A stretch of DNA of 64,000 bases from the NCBI GenBank assembly GCA_019637095.1, contig JAHBWG010000024.1, positions 1-64,000 of the forward strand, given 5' to 3'. The DNA comes from Sandaracinaceae bacterium (GTDB lineage Bacteria > Myxococcota_A > Polyangia > Polyangiales > Sandaracinaceae). A model generated the notes under the pieces. The model was not told where the DNA came from, ran no database searches, and saw only the letters and a list, made by a program, of their open reading frames with translations. The position numbers and the translations under genes were made by a program. Position 1 is the stretch's first letter. Each line of letters begins with the position of its first letter. Of this stretch, positions 27,733-35,015 are shown in pieces.

Positions 27733-27738
27733 AGCCTA
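27733..27738 (-). promoter_or_regulatory. -10-like box before the AAA ATPase gene
   Basis: The complement reads TAGGCT, 8 nt before ATG 27724. There is no Shine-Dalgarno. Confidence 0.45.
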
Positions 27739-27798
27739 CCTCGCCGGGCTCGCCTCGCCGGTGGCGATTCTCGGGCCGCCGCGCGGCGCTGCGCGCCG

Positions 27799-27812
27799 TA
27801 TGCTCGCGCGCG
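27799..27812 (+). promoter_or_regulatory. -10-like box before nth
   Basis: TATGCT (27799-27804) followed by 8 nt and ATG 27813; no Shine-Dalgarno. Confidence 0.45.
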
Positions 27813-28547
27813 ATGAGCGAGCGACCGATCGATCCCGAAGTGCAGCGGCAGGCCGACGACGTGCGCAAGCGGCTCGCGGTGGCGATCCCGAAGCCCGTGG
27901 TCGAGCTCGATCACGAGAACGCGTGGCAGCTCCTCGTCGCGACGATCCTCGCGGCGCAGGCGACCGACAAGAAGATCAACGAGCTCACGCCCGCCCTCTT
28001 CGCGCGCTACCCGGGGCCGCGCGAGCTCGCCGTCGCCGACCTCGCGGAGGTCGAGCGGCTCGTGAAGCAGTCCGGGTTCTTCCGCGAGAAGGCCAAGCGC
28101 ATCGTCGGCGCGGCGCAGGTGATCACCGAGCGCTTCGGCGGCGAGGTCCCCAAGACGATGGATCGCCTGCTGACGGTGCCGGGCGTCGCGCGCAAGACCG
28201 CGAACGTGGTGCTCGGCGTCGCGTTTCGGAGGCCGGCCGGCGTGGTCGTCGACACGCACGTCACGCGGCTCGCGGGACGGCTCGAGCTGTCGACGGAGAC
28301 GAGCCCCGAGAAGATCGAAGAGGACCTCATGGCGCTCTGGCCCAAGCGCGCGTGGATCGACACGAGCCACCGGCTGATCTTGCACGGTCGCTACGTGTGC
28401 AAGGCGAAGCAGCCGCGCTGCGGGCGCTGTCCGCTCCACGAGCTCTGCGGCGCGGCCGAGGGGGCGAAGGAGACGCGCGGCTGGAAGACGCGCGCGGCGT
28501 GGGAGCAGCGGCTCGTCGAGTCCAAGGGCGCCGTCGACGTCCTCTGA
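27813..28547 (+). CDS. nth: Endonuclease III
   Basis: 244 residues. Helix-hairpin-helix LLTVPGVARKTANVVLG contains the catalytic Lys (after GVAR), and VVVDTHVTRLAGRL holds the catalytic Asp. A C-terminal four-Cys cluster (VCKAKQPRCGRCPLHELC) binds 4Fe-4S. It is a DNA glycosylase/AP lyase removing oxidised pyrimidines in base-excision repair. The C-terminus extends about 30 residues past the cluster. TATGCT 8 nt upstream supports the ATG start. It diverges from the AAA/DUF4276 unit with 88 bp between start codons. Confidence 0.95.
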   Translation: MSERPIDPEVQRQADDVRKRLAVAIPKPVVELDHENAWQLLVATILAAQATDKKINELTPALFARYPGPRELAVADLAEVERLVKQSGFFREKAKRIVGAAQVITERFGGEVPKTMDRLLTVPGVARKTANVVLGVAFRRPAGVVVDTHVTRLAGRLELSTETSPEKIEEDLMALWPKRAWIDTSHRLILHGRYVCKAKQPRCGRCPLHELCGAAEGAKETRGWKTRAAWEQRLVESKGAVDVL

Positions 28548-28689
28548 CGCGGAGGGTCCGCCGTCCCCACGGTGACGGAACGTCGCGACCGGCACACCCC
28601 GCGTTGACGATCTGTCCACCGGGAGGCCGCATGGATCGCAGAAGACGTGGAGAATCGAGGGTGGATCGAGAGCTGCTGAGCTCTCGGGC

Positions 28690-29004
28690 ATGCAGGACCA
28701 ACCGATCTCCATCGTCGTCGTCGGCGCGAGCTCCGCCTCCGACGAGGCCTGGCTCCGGCGGCGGCTCCCCGTCACCCCGCACGCGGGGGCGTGGGTGCTG
28801 CGCTACCCGGGCGCCGAGCTCGACGCGGTCGTGTTCGCGGAGCAGCTCCGGCTCGACGCGCGGCGCACGCAGGTGCGGCTCACGCTCGGCGTCGCGTCGG
28901 GCGGCGCGGACCCGATCGGAGACGCGATGCGCGCGTACGCGCGCGCGCGGGCGCTCGGCGGCGACATGACGCTCGCGTCCTCCGCGCTCCTGCGCGCCGC
29001 GTGA
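28690..29004 (+). CDS. Small hypothetical protein
   Basis: 104 residues, MQDQPISIVVVGASSASDEAW. It begins with a Rossmann-like strand and glycine-containing loop, but no nucleotide-binding signature is complete and I recognise no family. It has strong third-position GC consistent with coding, and no signal peptide. The 142-bp stretch after nth carries a TTGACG hexamer (about 28616) but no clear -10. Reality of the gene is likely, function unknown. Confidence 0.55.
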   Translation: MQDQPISIVVVGASSASDEAWLRRRLPVTPHAGAWVLRYPGAELDAVVFAEQLRLDARRTQVRLTLGVASGGADPIGDAMRAYARARALGGDMTLASSALLRAA

Positions 29005-29062
29005 TCGGCCGCGAGCGCGAGCGCCATATGATGGCGCGAGCAAGCTGTGTTGCCGGTGGAGC

Positions 29063-30550
29063 TCAGCCGCTGGGCGCCGCTTCGCGCTTCGCGATCGTTC
29101 CGTCGGGGAGCACGCGGCCGGGGAGATCGATCCCCTCGGCCATCGCGACGAGCGCGTCGCACAGCTCGGCGCGGTCGACGCGCAGGCGCGCGATCGTCAT
29201 GCGGCAGCGCTCGCGCGTCATCCGCACGCGGATCGCGCGGGCCGTCTCGCGGGCGAGGCGCAGGTAGCGCAGCGAGATCGCGCCGCCGGCGATCGCGAGC
29301 AGCGCGGTGAGCGCGCCGGCGGTGACGAACGCGTCGGGCACGCCCGGGTACATCGCGTGGAGCGTGTGGTGGCCCCAGCCGGCGAGGAGCGCGGCGGTCA
29401 GCCACGCCGCGGGGAAGATCAGCGAGCCGGCGAGGATCTTGATCGACGCCTCGTCCTTCTCGGTCTTCGAGGCCCAGCGCGAGACGGCGTAGAGCGCGAG
29501 CGCGGGCGGCACGTTGACGATGCCGCCGAGCACCATGATCGGCGGGAAGAGGAAGTACACGAGCACCGCCTGCAGGAGCAGCAACAGCCCGAGCCACGCG
29601 TTGACGATCCGCGGCGGCCGGTCGAGCTCGTGGTCCTCGATGCGCAGCGCGCGCAGGTCCGCGTCGTACTCGGCGACCCGCGCGATGAGCGCCTCGACCT
29701 CGCGCGGGTGCGTGGCGCGGCGCGCCTGGTAGCCGGTCCAGATCCGCGCGAACGCGCGCGTGCGCTCCTCCATCGTCGGCTTCGCGAGCTGCGCGCCGGT
29801 GCGGAACGCGCGCTCCGCGCGCACGAGCTTGCGCGCGCGGTGCATGAGGTGGTGGTCGTCCCAGCTCTCGGTCGCGTGCACCACCTCGTAGAGGACGCGC
29901 TCGATCTCGTCGGTGAACGCGCGGTAGCGCGCGCGGCGCGCCTCGTGCGGCTCGTCCGCGGGCGGCACGCCGGCGAGCGCCTCGGGCAGCGCCATCGGCG
30001 GGTGGTAGCTGACGAGCACGCTCGATCGGAAGAGGCGCTTCTCGTCGTAGTGCAGGCCGACCGGGACGAGCACCGGCGTCGGGTCCTCGGGGCGCTTGCG
30101 CTCGCACGCGCGGTAGTAGAGGCGCGCGACGCCGGTCTTGAGCGCCATGAGGTGCGGCGCGTCGTGGCTCATGCCCTCGGGGAAGAGCGCGGCGAAGCGG
30201 CCCCGCACGACCGCGTCCGAGAGGGCGTCGAGGCTCTTCTCGTTGGCCGCCGCGCGCGCCTCCTCGCTCGCGTCCTCGCCCATGTCGAGCGCGCGGTAGA
30301 TCGGGACCGTCTCGGTCGCGCGCAGGATCGCGCCGAGCATCGGCACCTTGAAGAGGCCGTGCCGCGCGCCGAACACCACGGGGCGCGGGCACGTCTCGAA
30401 CAAGAGCGCCGGGTCGATCATCCCGTTCGGGTGCCACGCGACGAGGACCCCGCCGCCCTCCGCGGGCACGTGCTCCAGGCCCGTCACCTCCACGCGGCGG
30501 AAGAACAGCCGCAAGAGGAGGTGCACGAGCTGGACGATGAGCCGTCGCAC
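29063..30550 (-). CDS. Glycerolipid acyltransferase, HX5D (Sct1-like) type
   Basis: 495 residues from GTG 30550. PlsC-like acyltransferase domain (about 15-250): the catalytic motif is WHPNGMIDP, with five rather than four residues between His and Asp, and motif III is LFPEGMSHD. Both features are found in the Sct1/GPAT-like subgroup. A helical region and transmembrane helices near 335-355 and in the last third (about 370-445) follow, so it is an integral membrane protein. It probably acylates glycerol-3-phosphate or a lysophospholipid. The start is chosen because CATACT lies 7 nt upstream; a longer frame to 30820 would run antisense through the neighbouring gene. Confidence 0.85.
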   Translation of the reverse strand: MRRLIVQLVHLLLRLFFRRVEVTGLEHVPAEGGGVLVAWHPNGMIDPALLFETCPRPVVFGARHGLFKVPMLGAILRATETVPIYRALDMGEDASEEARAAANEKSLDALSDAVVRGRFAALFPEGMSHDAPHLMALKTGVARLYYRACERKRPEDPTPVLVPVGLHYDEKRLFRSSVLVSYHPPMALPEALAGVPPADEPHEARRARYRAFTDEIERVLYEVVHATESWDDHHLMHRARKLVRAERAFRTGAQLAKPTMEERTRAFARIWTGYQARRATHPREVEALIARVAEYDADLRALRIEDHELDRPPRIVNAWLGLLLLLQAVLVYFLFPPIMVLGGIVNVPPALALYAVSRWASKTEKDEASIKILAGSLIFPAAWLTAALLAGWGHHTLHAMYPGVPDAFVTAGALTALLAIAGGAISLRYLRLARETARAIRVRMTRERCRMTIARLRVDRAELCDALVAMAEGIDLPGRVLPDGTIAKREAAPSG

Positions 30551-30557
30551 GGGGCGC

Positions 30558-30583
30558 AGTATGGCCGAAAGCGGTAGTAGACT
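30558..30583. promoter_or_regulatory. Divergent -10 boxes of acyltransferase and AgmX-like gene
   Basis: Minus strand CATACT (complement of 30558-30563) lies 7 nt before GTG 30550; plus strand TAGACT (30578-30583) lies 7 nt before GTG 30591. Only 40 bp separate the two start codons, so the -35 regions overlap. Confidence 0.55.
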
Positions 30584-30590
30584 CCGCTTC

Positions 30591-31280
30591 GTGGTGGATC
30601 GGAGGCTCGGAGCCGCGCTCGGCGCGGCGGCCGTCTTCGCCGTGGGCTTCGCGCTCGGCTGGCTCGTGCGCGGTGAGCGCGCGGCGAGCGCGGCGGGCGC
30701 GGCAGGCGAGCCGTCCTCCGCGAGTGCGGCGGGCGGAGGTGGCGGCGCGAGCGAAGGCGGCGTCGCGGGCGAAGGCGGCGTCGCGGGCGAAGGCGGCGTC
30801 GCGGGCGAAGACGACGCCACGCGCGAGGGTGAGGCGCGCGGCGAGGACGCCGAAGGAGGCGCCCGCGATTCGCGCGGCGAGTCCCTGCACGCGGATCGAG
30901 GGCACGGCGCGGGCCCGCGCGCGGCAGCGAGCGAAGCCGAGCCCGCGCGCAGCGCCGACGCGGGTGCGCCGCCGCGCGGGCGGCTCGCCGCGAGCGCGAT
31001 CCAGGACGTCGTGCGCGCTCATCGCGACGAGCTCGGCTTCTGCTTCGCGTGGCAGCTGCACCAGCGACCGGACCTCGGCGGCCGGGTCGTGATGGAGTTC
31101 GAGATCGGCCCCGACGGTCACGTCACCGAGGCGCGCATCGCCGACGACGCGCTCGGGGACGAGACGGTGCTGCGCTGCTTCGTCTCGGTGACGCGGCGCA
31201 TGGAGTTCCCCACGCCCGAGGGCGGCCCCGTCACCGTCCGCTATCCGTTCGTGCTCTCGGCGGAGCCCGCCGCGGACTAG
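30591..31280 (+). CDS. Membrane-anchored AgmX/TonB-C-like domain protein
   Basis: 229 residues from GTG 30591 (an ATG at 30561 would add ten residues but lies before the -10 box). One N-terminal transmembrane helix (LGAALGAAAVFAVGFALGWLV), then a long low-complexity linker with a perfect 18-bp tandem repeat encoding GVAGEG. The C-terminal 90 residues (IQDVVRAHRDELGFCFAWQLHQRPDLGGRVV, with DGHVTEARI and RRMEFPTPEGGP motifs) match the AgmX/PglI-like or TonB-C domain, with the paired Cys. The same domain is fused to the kinase ending at 9304. Here a kinase follows as a separate gene after 2 bp, so the two loci look like split and fused versions of one device. Confidence 0.82.
   Translation: MVDRRLGAALGAAAVFAVGFALGWLVRGERAASAAGAAGEPSSASAAGGGGGASEGGVAGEGGVAGEGGVAGEDDATREGEARGEDAEGGARDSRGESLHADRGHGAGPRAAASEAEPARSADAGAPPRGRLAASAIQDVVRAHRDELGFCFAWQLHQRPDLGGRVVMEFEIGPDGHVTEARIADDALGDETVLRCFVSVTRRMEFPTPEGGPVTVRYPFVLSAEPAAD
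30751..30812 (+). repeat. 18-bp tandem repeat inside coding sequence
   Basis: GCGAAGGCGGCGTCGCGG occurs three times in exact head-to-tail order (30751-30804) and a fourth time partly. It encodes the hexapeptide GEGGVA. Being a multiple of three, copy-number change would vary linker length in frame. Confidence 0.8.
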
Positions 31281-31282
31281 CG

Positions 31283-32155
31283 ATGCAGGAGAGCGACACG
31301 TACCTGCTCGACCGCGCCGGCACCGTGCTGCACGGGCGCTACCGGGTGACCGAGCTGATCGGCGCGGGCGGCATGGGGAGCGTGTGGCTCGCGGAGCAGC
31401 TCGTGCTCAAGCAGATCGTGGTCGTGAAGTTCCACGAGCCCTGGTCGCACGCGGAGGCCCCCGAGCGCGCGCTCGCCCGCTTCGTGCGGGAGGCGAAGCT
31501 CCTCGCGTCGGTGCGTCACCGCAACGTGACCGAGCTCTACGAGGCCGGCACGACGCGGAGCGGCGAGCCGTTCTTGATCATGGAGCGCCTGCGCGGGCAC
31601 GCGCTCTCGTGGCGGATGCGCGACGGCCGCCCGATGCCGCTCGGCGAGTCGCTGGGCATCGCGATCGAGATCGCGAAGGGCCTCGAGGCGGTGCACGCGG
31701 CCGGCATCCACCACCACGACGTGAAGCCCGAGAACATCTTCCTGCACCACGACGAGGACGACGAGGTCGTCCCGAAGCTCCTCGACTTCGGCCTCGCGGG
31801 CGCGCGCTGGCTCGCCCCGATCATCGACGCGCACCACACCGTCGGGACGCCCGGCTACATGGCGCCCGAGCAGGCGTACGGGCTCGACGGCATCGACCAC
31901 CGCGTCGATCTCTACGCGCTCGGCGTGACGCTCTACGAGATGCTCTCGGGCGCGCTCCCGGCGCTCGGCCGAACGAACGACGAGCTCGTGCAGCACACGA
32001 TCTCGGCCGATCCGATCCCGCTCACCGACCACCGCCCCGACCTCGCGGGCCCCGTCGCCGAGACGATCCACGCGCTGCTCGCGCGCGACCCCGCGCGCCG
32101 CCCCGCGGACGCGCGCGCGCTGCGCCACGCGCTCGAAGACCTGCGCGACGAGTAG
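31283..32155 (+). CDS. Ser/Thr kinase-like protein with HHD catalytic loop
   Basis: 290 residues. Kinase motifs: glycine loop IGAGGMGSVWLAEQ, Lys in VVVKFHEP, catalytic loop IHHHDVKPENIF (HRD replaced by HHD), DFGLAG, GYMAPEQ. The catalytic Asp and metal Asp remain, so activity is possible, but loss of the Arg removes the usual activation-loop phosphate contact. It would be a non-RD kinase, probably constitutively poised or controlled through a partner. No membrane segment. It starts 2 bp after the AgmX-like membrane protein, suggesting that the latter is its sensor or scaffold. Confidence 0.88.
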   Translation: MQESDTYLLDRAGTVLHGRYRVTELIGAGGMGSVWLAEQLVLKQIVVVKFHEPWSHAEAPERALARFVREAKLLASVRHRNVTELYEAGTTRSGEPFLIMERLRGHALSWRMRDGRPMPLGESLGIAIEIAKGLEAVHAAGIHHHDVKPENIFLHHDEDDEVVPKLLDFGLAGARWLAPIIDAHHTVGTPGYMAPEQAYGLDGIDHRVDLYALGVTLYEMLSGALPALGRTNDELVQHTISADPIPLTDHRPDLAGPVAETIHALLARDPARRPADARALRHALEDLRDE

Positions 32156-32198
32156 CCTCGCGGCGCGCCGTAGTCACGCAAGAATCGTTGACGGCGCC

Positions 32199-32660
32199 TC
32201 AGGGCTCGCGCGGGCGACACGCGCTCGGGCGCGCGGACGGGACCGCGCGCACGACGAGGCGGTTGCCCGGCGCGTCCGGCGCCCAGCTCGGGGTGCCACC
32301 CAGGGGTCGCTCCTCGCCGTAGCCGCACGCGAGCAGGCGCGACGGATCGACGCCGCGCGCAGCGAGCAGGGCGCGCACGTCCTCGGCGACGGCGTGCGAC
32401 TGGCGCAGGTTGAACGCGCCGGTGCGCACCGTCTCGGTGTGGACCTGCAGCTCGATCGCGCGATGCGGGCAGCCGGCCAGCCGCGCGGCGAGCGCGTCGA
32501 TCACCGGGTAGGAGACGGGATCGACCCGCCCCTGGAAGAGATCGAAGACGAGCGCGAACGTCTGCGGCGCCTCGGTGCACGCGGCCGCGGGCCGCGGGGT
32601 GGCGAGGACGGACGCGGCGAGCGCGAACGCGGTGAGCGAGGTGAGGCGAGACACGTGCAC
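32199..32660 (-). CDS. Exported OmpA-like protein
   Basis: 153 residues. Signal peptide ending ATPRPAAA, then an OmpA-C-like domain: VSYPVIDALAARL, HTETVRTGAFNLRQSHAVAEDVRALLAARGVDPSRL, GYGEERPLG, and NRLVV near the end. The peptidoglycan-binding Asp/Arg positions are partly altered (NRLVV for NRRVE; the usual GHTD reads VHTE), so diaminopimelate binding is uncertain. Periplasmic. It stands alone between the kinase (convergent, 43-bp gap) and a divergent DAG-linker lipoprotein (134-bp gap). Confidence 0.82.
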   Translation of the reverse strand: MHVSRLTSLTAFALAASVLATPRPAAACTEAPQTFALVFDLFQGRVDPVSYPVIDALAARLAGCPHRAIELQVHTETVRTGAFNLRQSHAVAEDVRALLAARGVDPSRLLACGYGEERPLGGTPSWAPDAPGNRLVVRAVPSARPSACRPREP

Positions 32661-32794
32661 CTCGGTGTACGGCTCGCGCGGCGGGATCTTCCGGCTCCCC
32701 CACCTTCGCGGGCGTGTGAGCAGACGCAGACGGTCGATCGTGACGGTGAGGGCACGCTCCCACGTACGCGGCAGGACCAGACTGCGGAGGAACG

Positions 32795-33577
32795 ATGCGA
32801 CGGATGTGGTGCTTGGCCTTCGCCGCGGCGATGGGCTGCGGTGGCGAGACGACCGACGTGGACGCGGGGACGGCGCGCGACGCGGGCGACGGGATGGACG
32901 CTGGCGCAGAGGACGCGGGCTTCGACGCGAGCGTCGACGCGGGCTTCGACGCGAGCGCGAGCGACGCGGGGAGCGACGCCGCGATGCCGGACGCCGGCCC
33001 GGAGCCGGAGTGGCCGGAGCCGGGGCTCGGCTCGCCCGCGTGGGCGACGCTGACCGTGGGTGAGCCGGGGACGTGCACCCCGCTCGTCGCGTGCGGCGGC
33101 GACGTGGTCGGCACGTGGGACGTCTCCGGCGGTTGCTTCGAGGTCGCGCTCGAGGAGCGCGTCTCGATGTGCCCGGGCGCGATGGTGAGCCGGCGCGAGG
33201 GCCGGGGACGCGGCCGCGTGGTGTTCGGCGCCGACGGCGCCGCGCGCCGCGTCGCCGAGGCGATCGTCGAGGTCGAGATCTTCGTTCCCGCGCTGTGCGC
33301 CGCCTTCGTGAGCTGCGCGATGATCGAGTCGATGATCCGGCCGGCGGTGACCGAGGCGAGCTGCCCCGTCGACGCGATGGGCAACTGCAATTGCATGGCG
33401 CGGCAGCGCACGCTGATCGACGACACCGACCTCTACACGACCGAAGGCGACGAGATCGTCTCGACCACCAGCGGCAAGCGCTGGGAGTACTGCGTCGAGG
33501 CAGACGGCTTGCGCTACCAGGACACGAGCCCGACCGGCACGCGCGAGCCCGGCATCGTCGAACTCACCCGGCGCTGA
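32795..33577 (+). CDS. Lipoprotein with Asp-Ala-Gly linker, function unknown
   Basis: 260 residues from ATG with GGAGGAA immediately upstream. Lipobox AAMGCGG gives Cys about residue 15. Residues 20-70 are a flexible linker of repeated DAG/DAS units, a style characteristic of myxobacterial lipoproteins. The C-terminal 180 residues hold at least eight Cys, likely disulfide-bonded (CTPLVACGG, GGCFE, PALCAAFVSC, CPVDAMGNCNC). No family recognised. It converges with the DUF4150 gene with 1 bp between stop codons and no terminator. Confidence 0.78.
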   Translation: MRRMWCLAFAAAMGCGGETTDVDAGTARDAGDGMDAGAEDAGFDASVDAGFDASASDAGSDAAMPDAGPEPEWPEPGLGSPAWATLTVGEPGTCTPLVACGGDVVGTWDVSGGCFEVALEERVSMCPGAMVSRREGRGRGRVVFGADGAARRVAEAIVEVEIFVPALCAAFVSCAMIESMIRPAVTEASCPVDAMGNCNCMARQRTLIDDTDLYTTEGDEIVSTTSGKRWEYCVEADGLRYQDTSPTGTREPGIVELTRR

Positions 33578-33578
33578 C

Positions 33579-33992
33579 TCACCCGTTCACGAGCACGGTC
33601 GTCTGGCTCGGCGCGATCACGTTGCCGGCCGGCGAGTTCGCGCTCGCGCCGTTCTGGGCGGTCATCTTGAGCAGGTTGACGATGTCGTTGCCTTCGACCT
33701 TCACCTTGCTCACGCCCATCTTGAAGGTCGCCTTGTCCATGTTGGTGCCGGAGCTGACGCCCTTCAGGGTGCCCGCCTCGTCGCCCATCGTGCGCGGGAT
33801 CTCGCTCGCCTTGGTGATCACCGGCTGGTTGAGGATCTTGACCTTCTGGCTGCACGTCCCACCGTCCGCCTGGTTGCACATGCCGATGTTCGGGAACGGC
33901 GTCGGGATCGGCGGCGCAGGGGGCGCGGGGACCTTGCACACGTCCGGGAACGCGAAGACCTGACCGCCTGCTTTCGTGCTCGCGGGGAACAT
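33579..33992 (-). CDS. PAAR-like DUF4150 protein
   Basis: 137 residues. The pattern VFAFPDVCKVPAPPAPPIPTPFPNIG near the start is the DUF4150 signature, a PAAR-like fold that caps the VgrG spike of type VI or other contractile injection systems. The full family length is present, with no fused toxin. There is no signal peptide and no VgrG, Hcp or effector gene within the window. It may supply a spike tip in trans, or sit next to an effector lost from here. CATACT lies 10 nt before ATG 33992. No Shine-Dalgarno. Confidence 0.8.
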   Translation of the reverse strand: MFPASTKAGGQVFAFPDVCKVPAPPAPPIPTPFPNIGMCNQADGGTCSQKVKILNQPVITKASEIPRTMGDEAGTLKGVSSGTNMDKATFKMGVSKVKVEGNDIVNLLKMTAQNGASANSPAGNVIAPSQTTVLVNG

Positions 33993-34253
33993 GGTGCGGG
34001 GCAGTATGCCAGAGCCTCGCGAGCTGAGCGACGCCGGCGGGTTACGCGGCGCGGGAACGCGAGGCCCCACGGCGCACGGCGGGCGCCGCGCCGGGGCGTC
34101 GAGCGCGCCCCGCCGTCCGAAACCTGGACGCCGATCGCGCCATCGCGGCGCGATCACCGCCTGCCGGCCTCGGGCGGAGCACACGCCTGCGGTGTCGAGT
34201 CCGCAGCGCGAAGGCCCCCGCCGCTGGTATGGCGGTTGCCAAGAGGGCGCTCG

Positions 34254-35015
34254 ATGCGGATCGCTGCGCTCTCTCTCCTCTGTCTCCTGGGCTGCGCCGA
34301 GCCGCCGGCGACGTCTTCGCAGGCGCCGCTCGTCGCGAGCGCGATCGCGCTCGACGACGGCGAGGTGCTCCTCGACGTGCGCGGCGACGCGCGGCTGATC
34401 GGCCTCGTCGAGCCGGTGCCCGAGGCCTCGGACGCCGACCGCGTCCTGTCGCTGCGCGGCGTGGGCCTCGACGGACGCCGCGTGCTCGACGCGCGCTTCG
34501 TCGGCGACGCGGTCGTGCTGATCGACGCCGACCACGGCCTGCGTGTCGTCGAGGGCGATCGCGAGCACCTCCTCGACGAGCGCGCCGAGGCGCCGCTCTC
34601 GGTGGTCGGCGACGCGATCGCGTACGTGCGCGGAGAGATGCCGGACTTCGAGGTGGTGCGCGCGGTCCCGGCGACCGGCGAGGTGCGCGCGCTCGCGCCG
34701 GGCGTCACGCCGGCCTGGTCGCCCGCGCTCTCGCCCGACGGCCGCGAGGTGCTGTTCGCGACGAGCGCGACGGGCACCCCGCGGCTCTACCGCTCCGGGC
34801 GCGGCGACGTCGAGAGCGCGCGCTTCCCGACCATGCCGGGCGGGCCCGCGTGGCGCGGCGAGGTGCTGATCCTCGAGGACGAAGCCGGGCTCGCCTGGAT
34901 CGACGTCGCGACGGGACAGCTCGTGCGCGAGGAGCGAGGGCTGTCGGGGCTGCTCGCCGCGGCGGACGGCAACGTCTACGCGCGGCGCGGCGCCGGCTAC
35001 GAGGTGATCCGATGA
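34254..35015 (+). CDS. Lipoprotein with beta-propeller-like (PD40) repeats
   Basis: 253 residues from ATG 34254, which gives a clean lipoprotein signal (LLCLLGC, Cys 17); an upstream TTG would add six residues. The body shows about five propeller-like repeats and one clear PD40/TolB-type segment, TPAWSPALSPDGREVLFATSATGTPRLYR (matched by position about 150-180). Such proteins are usually scaffolds in the periplasm or on the surface. The M23-domain gene begins in an ATGA overlap with its stop. The upstream 261 bp (33993-34253) show no gene and no repeat. Confidence 0.78.
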   Translation: MRIAALSLLCLLGCAEPPATSSQAPLVASAIALDDGEVLLDVRGDARLIGLVEPVPEASDADRVLSLRGVGLDGRRVLDARFVGDAVVLIDADHGLRVVEGDREHLLDERAEAPLSVVGDAIAYVRGEMPDFEVVRAVPATGEVRALAPGVTPAWSPALSPDGREVLFATSATGTPRLYRSGRGDVESARFPTMPGGPAWRGEVLILEDEAGLAWIDVATGQLVREERGLSGLLAAADGNVYARRGAGYEVIR

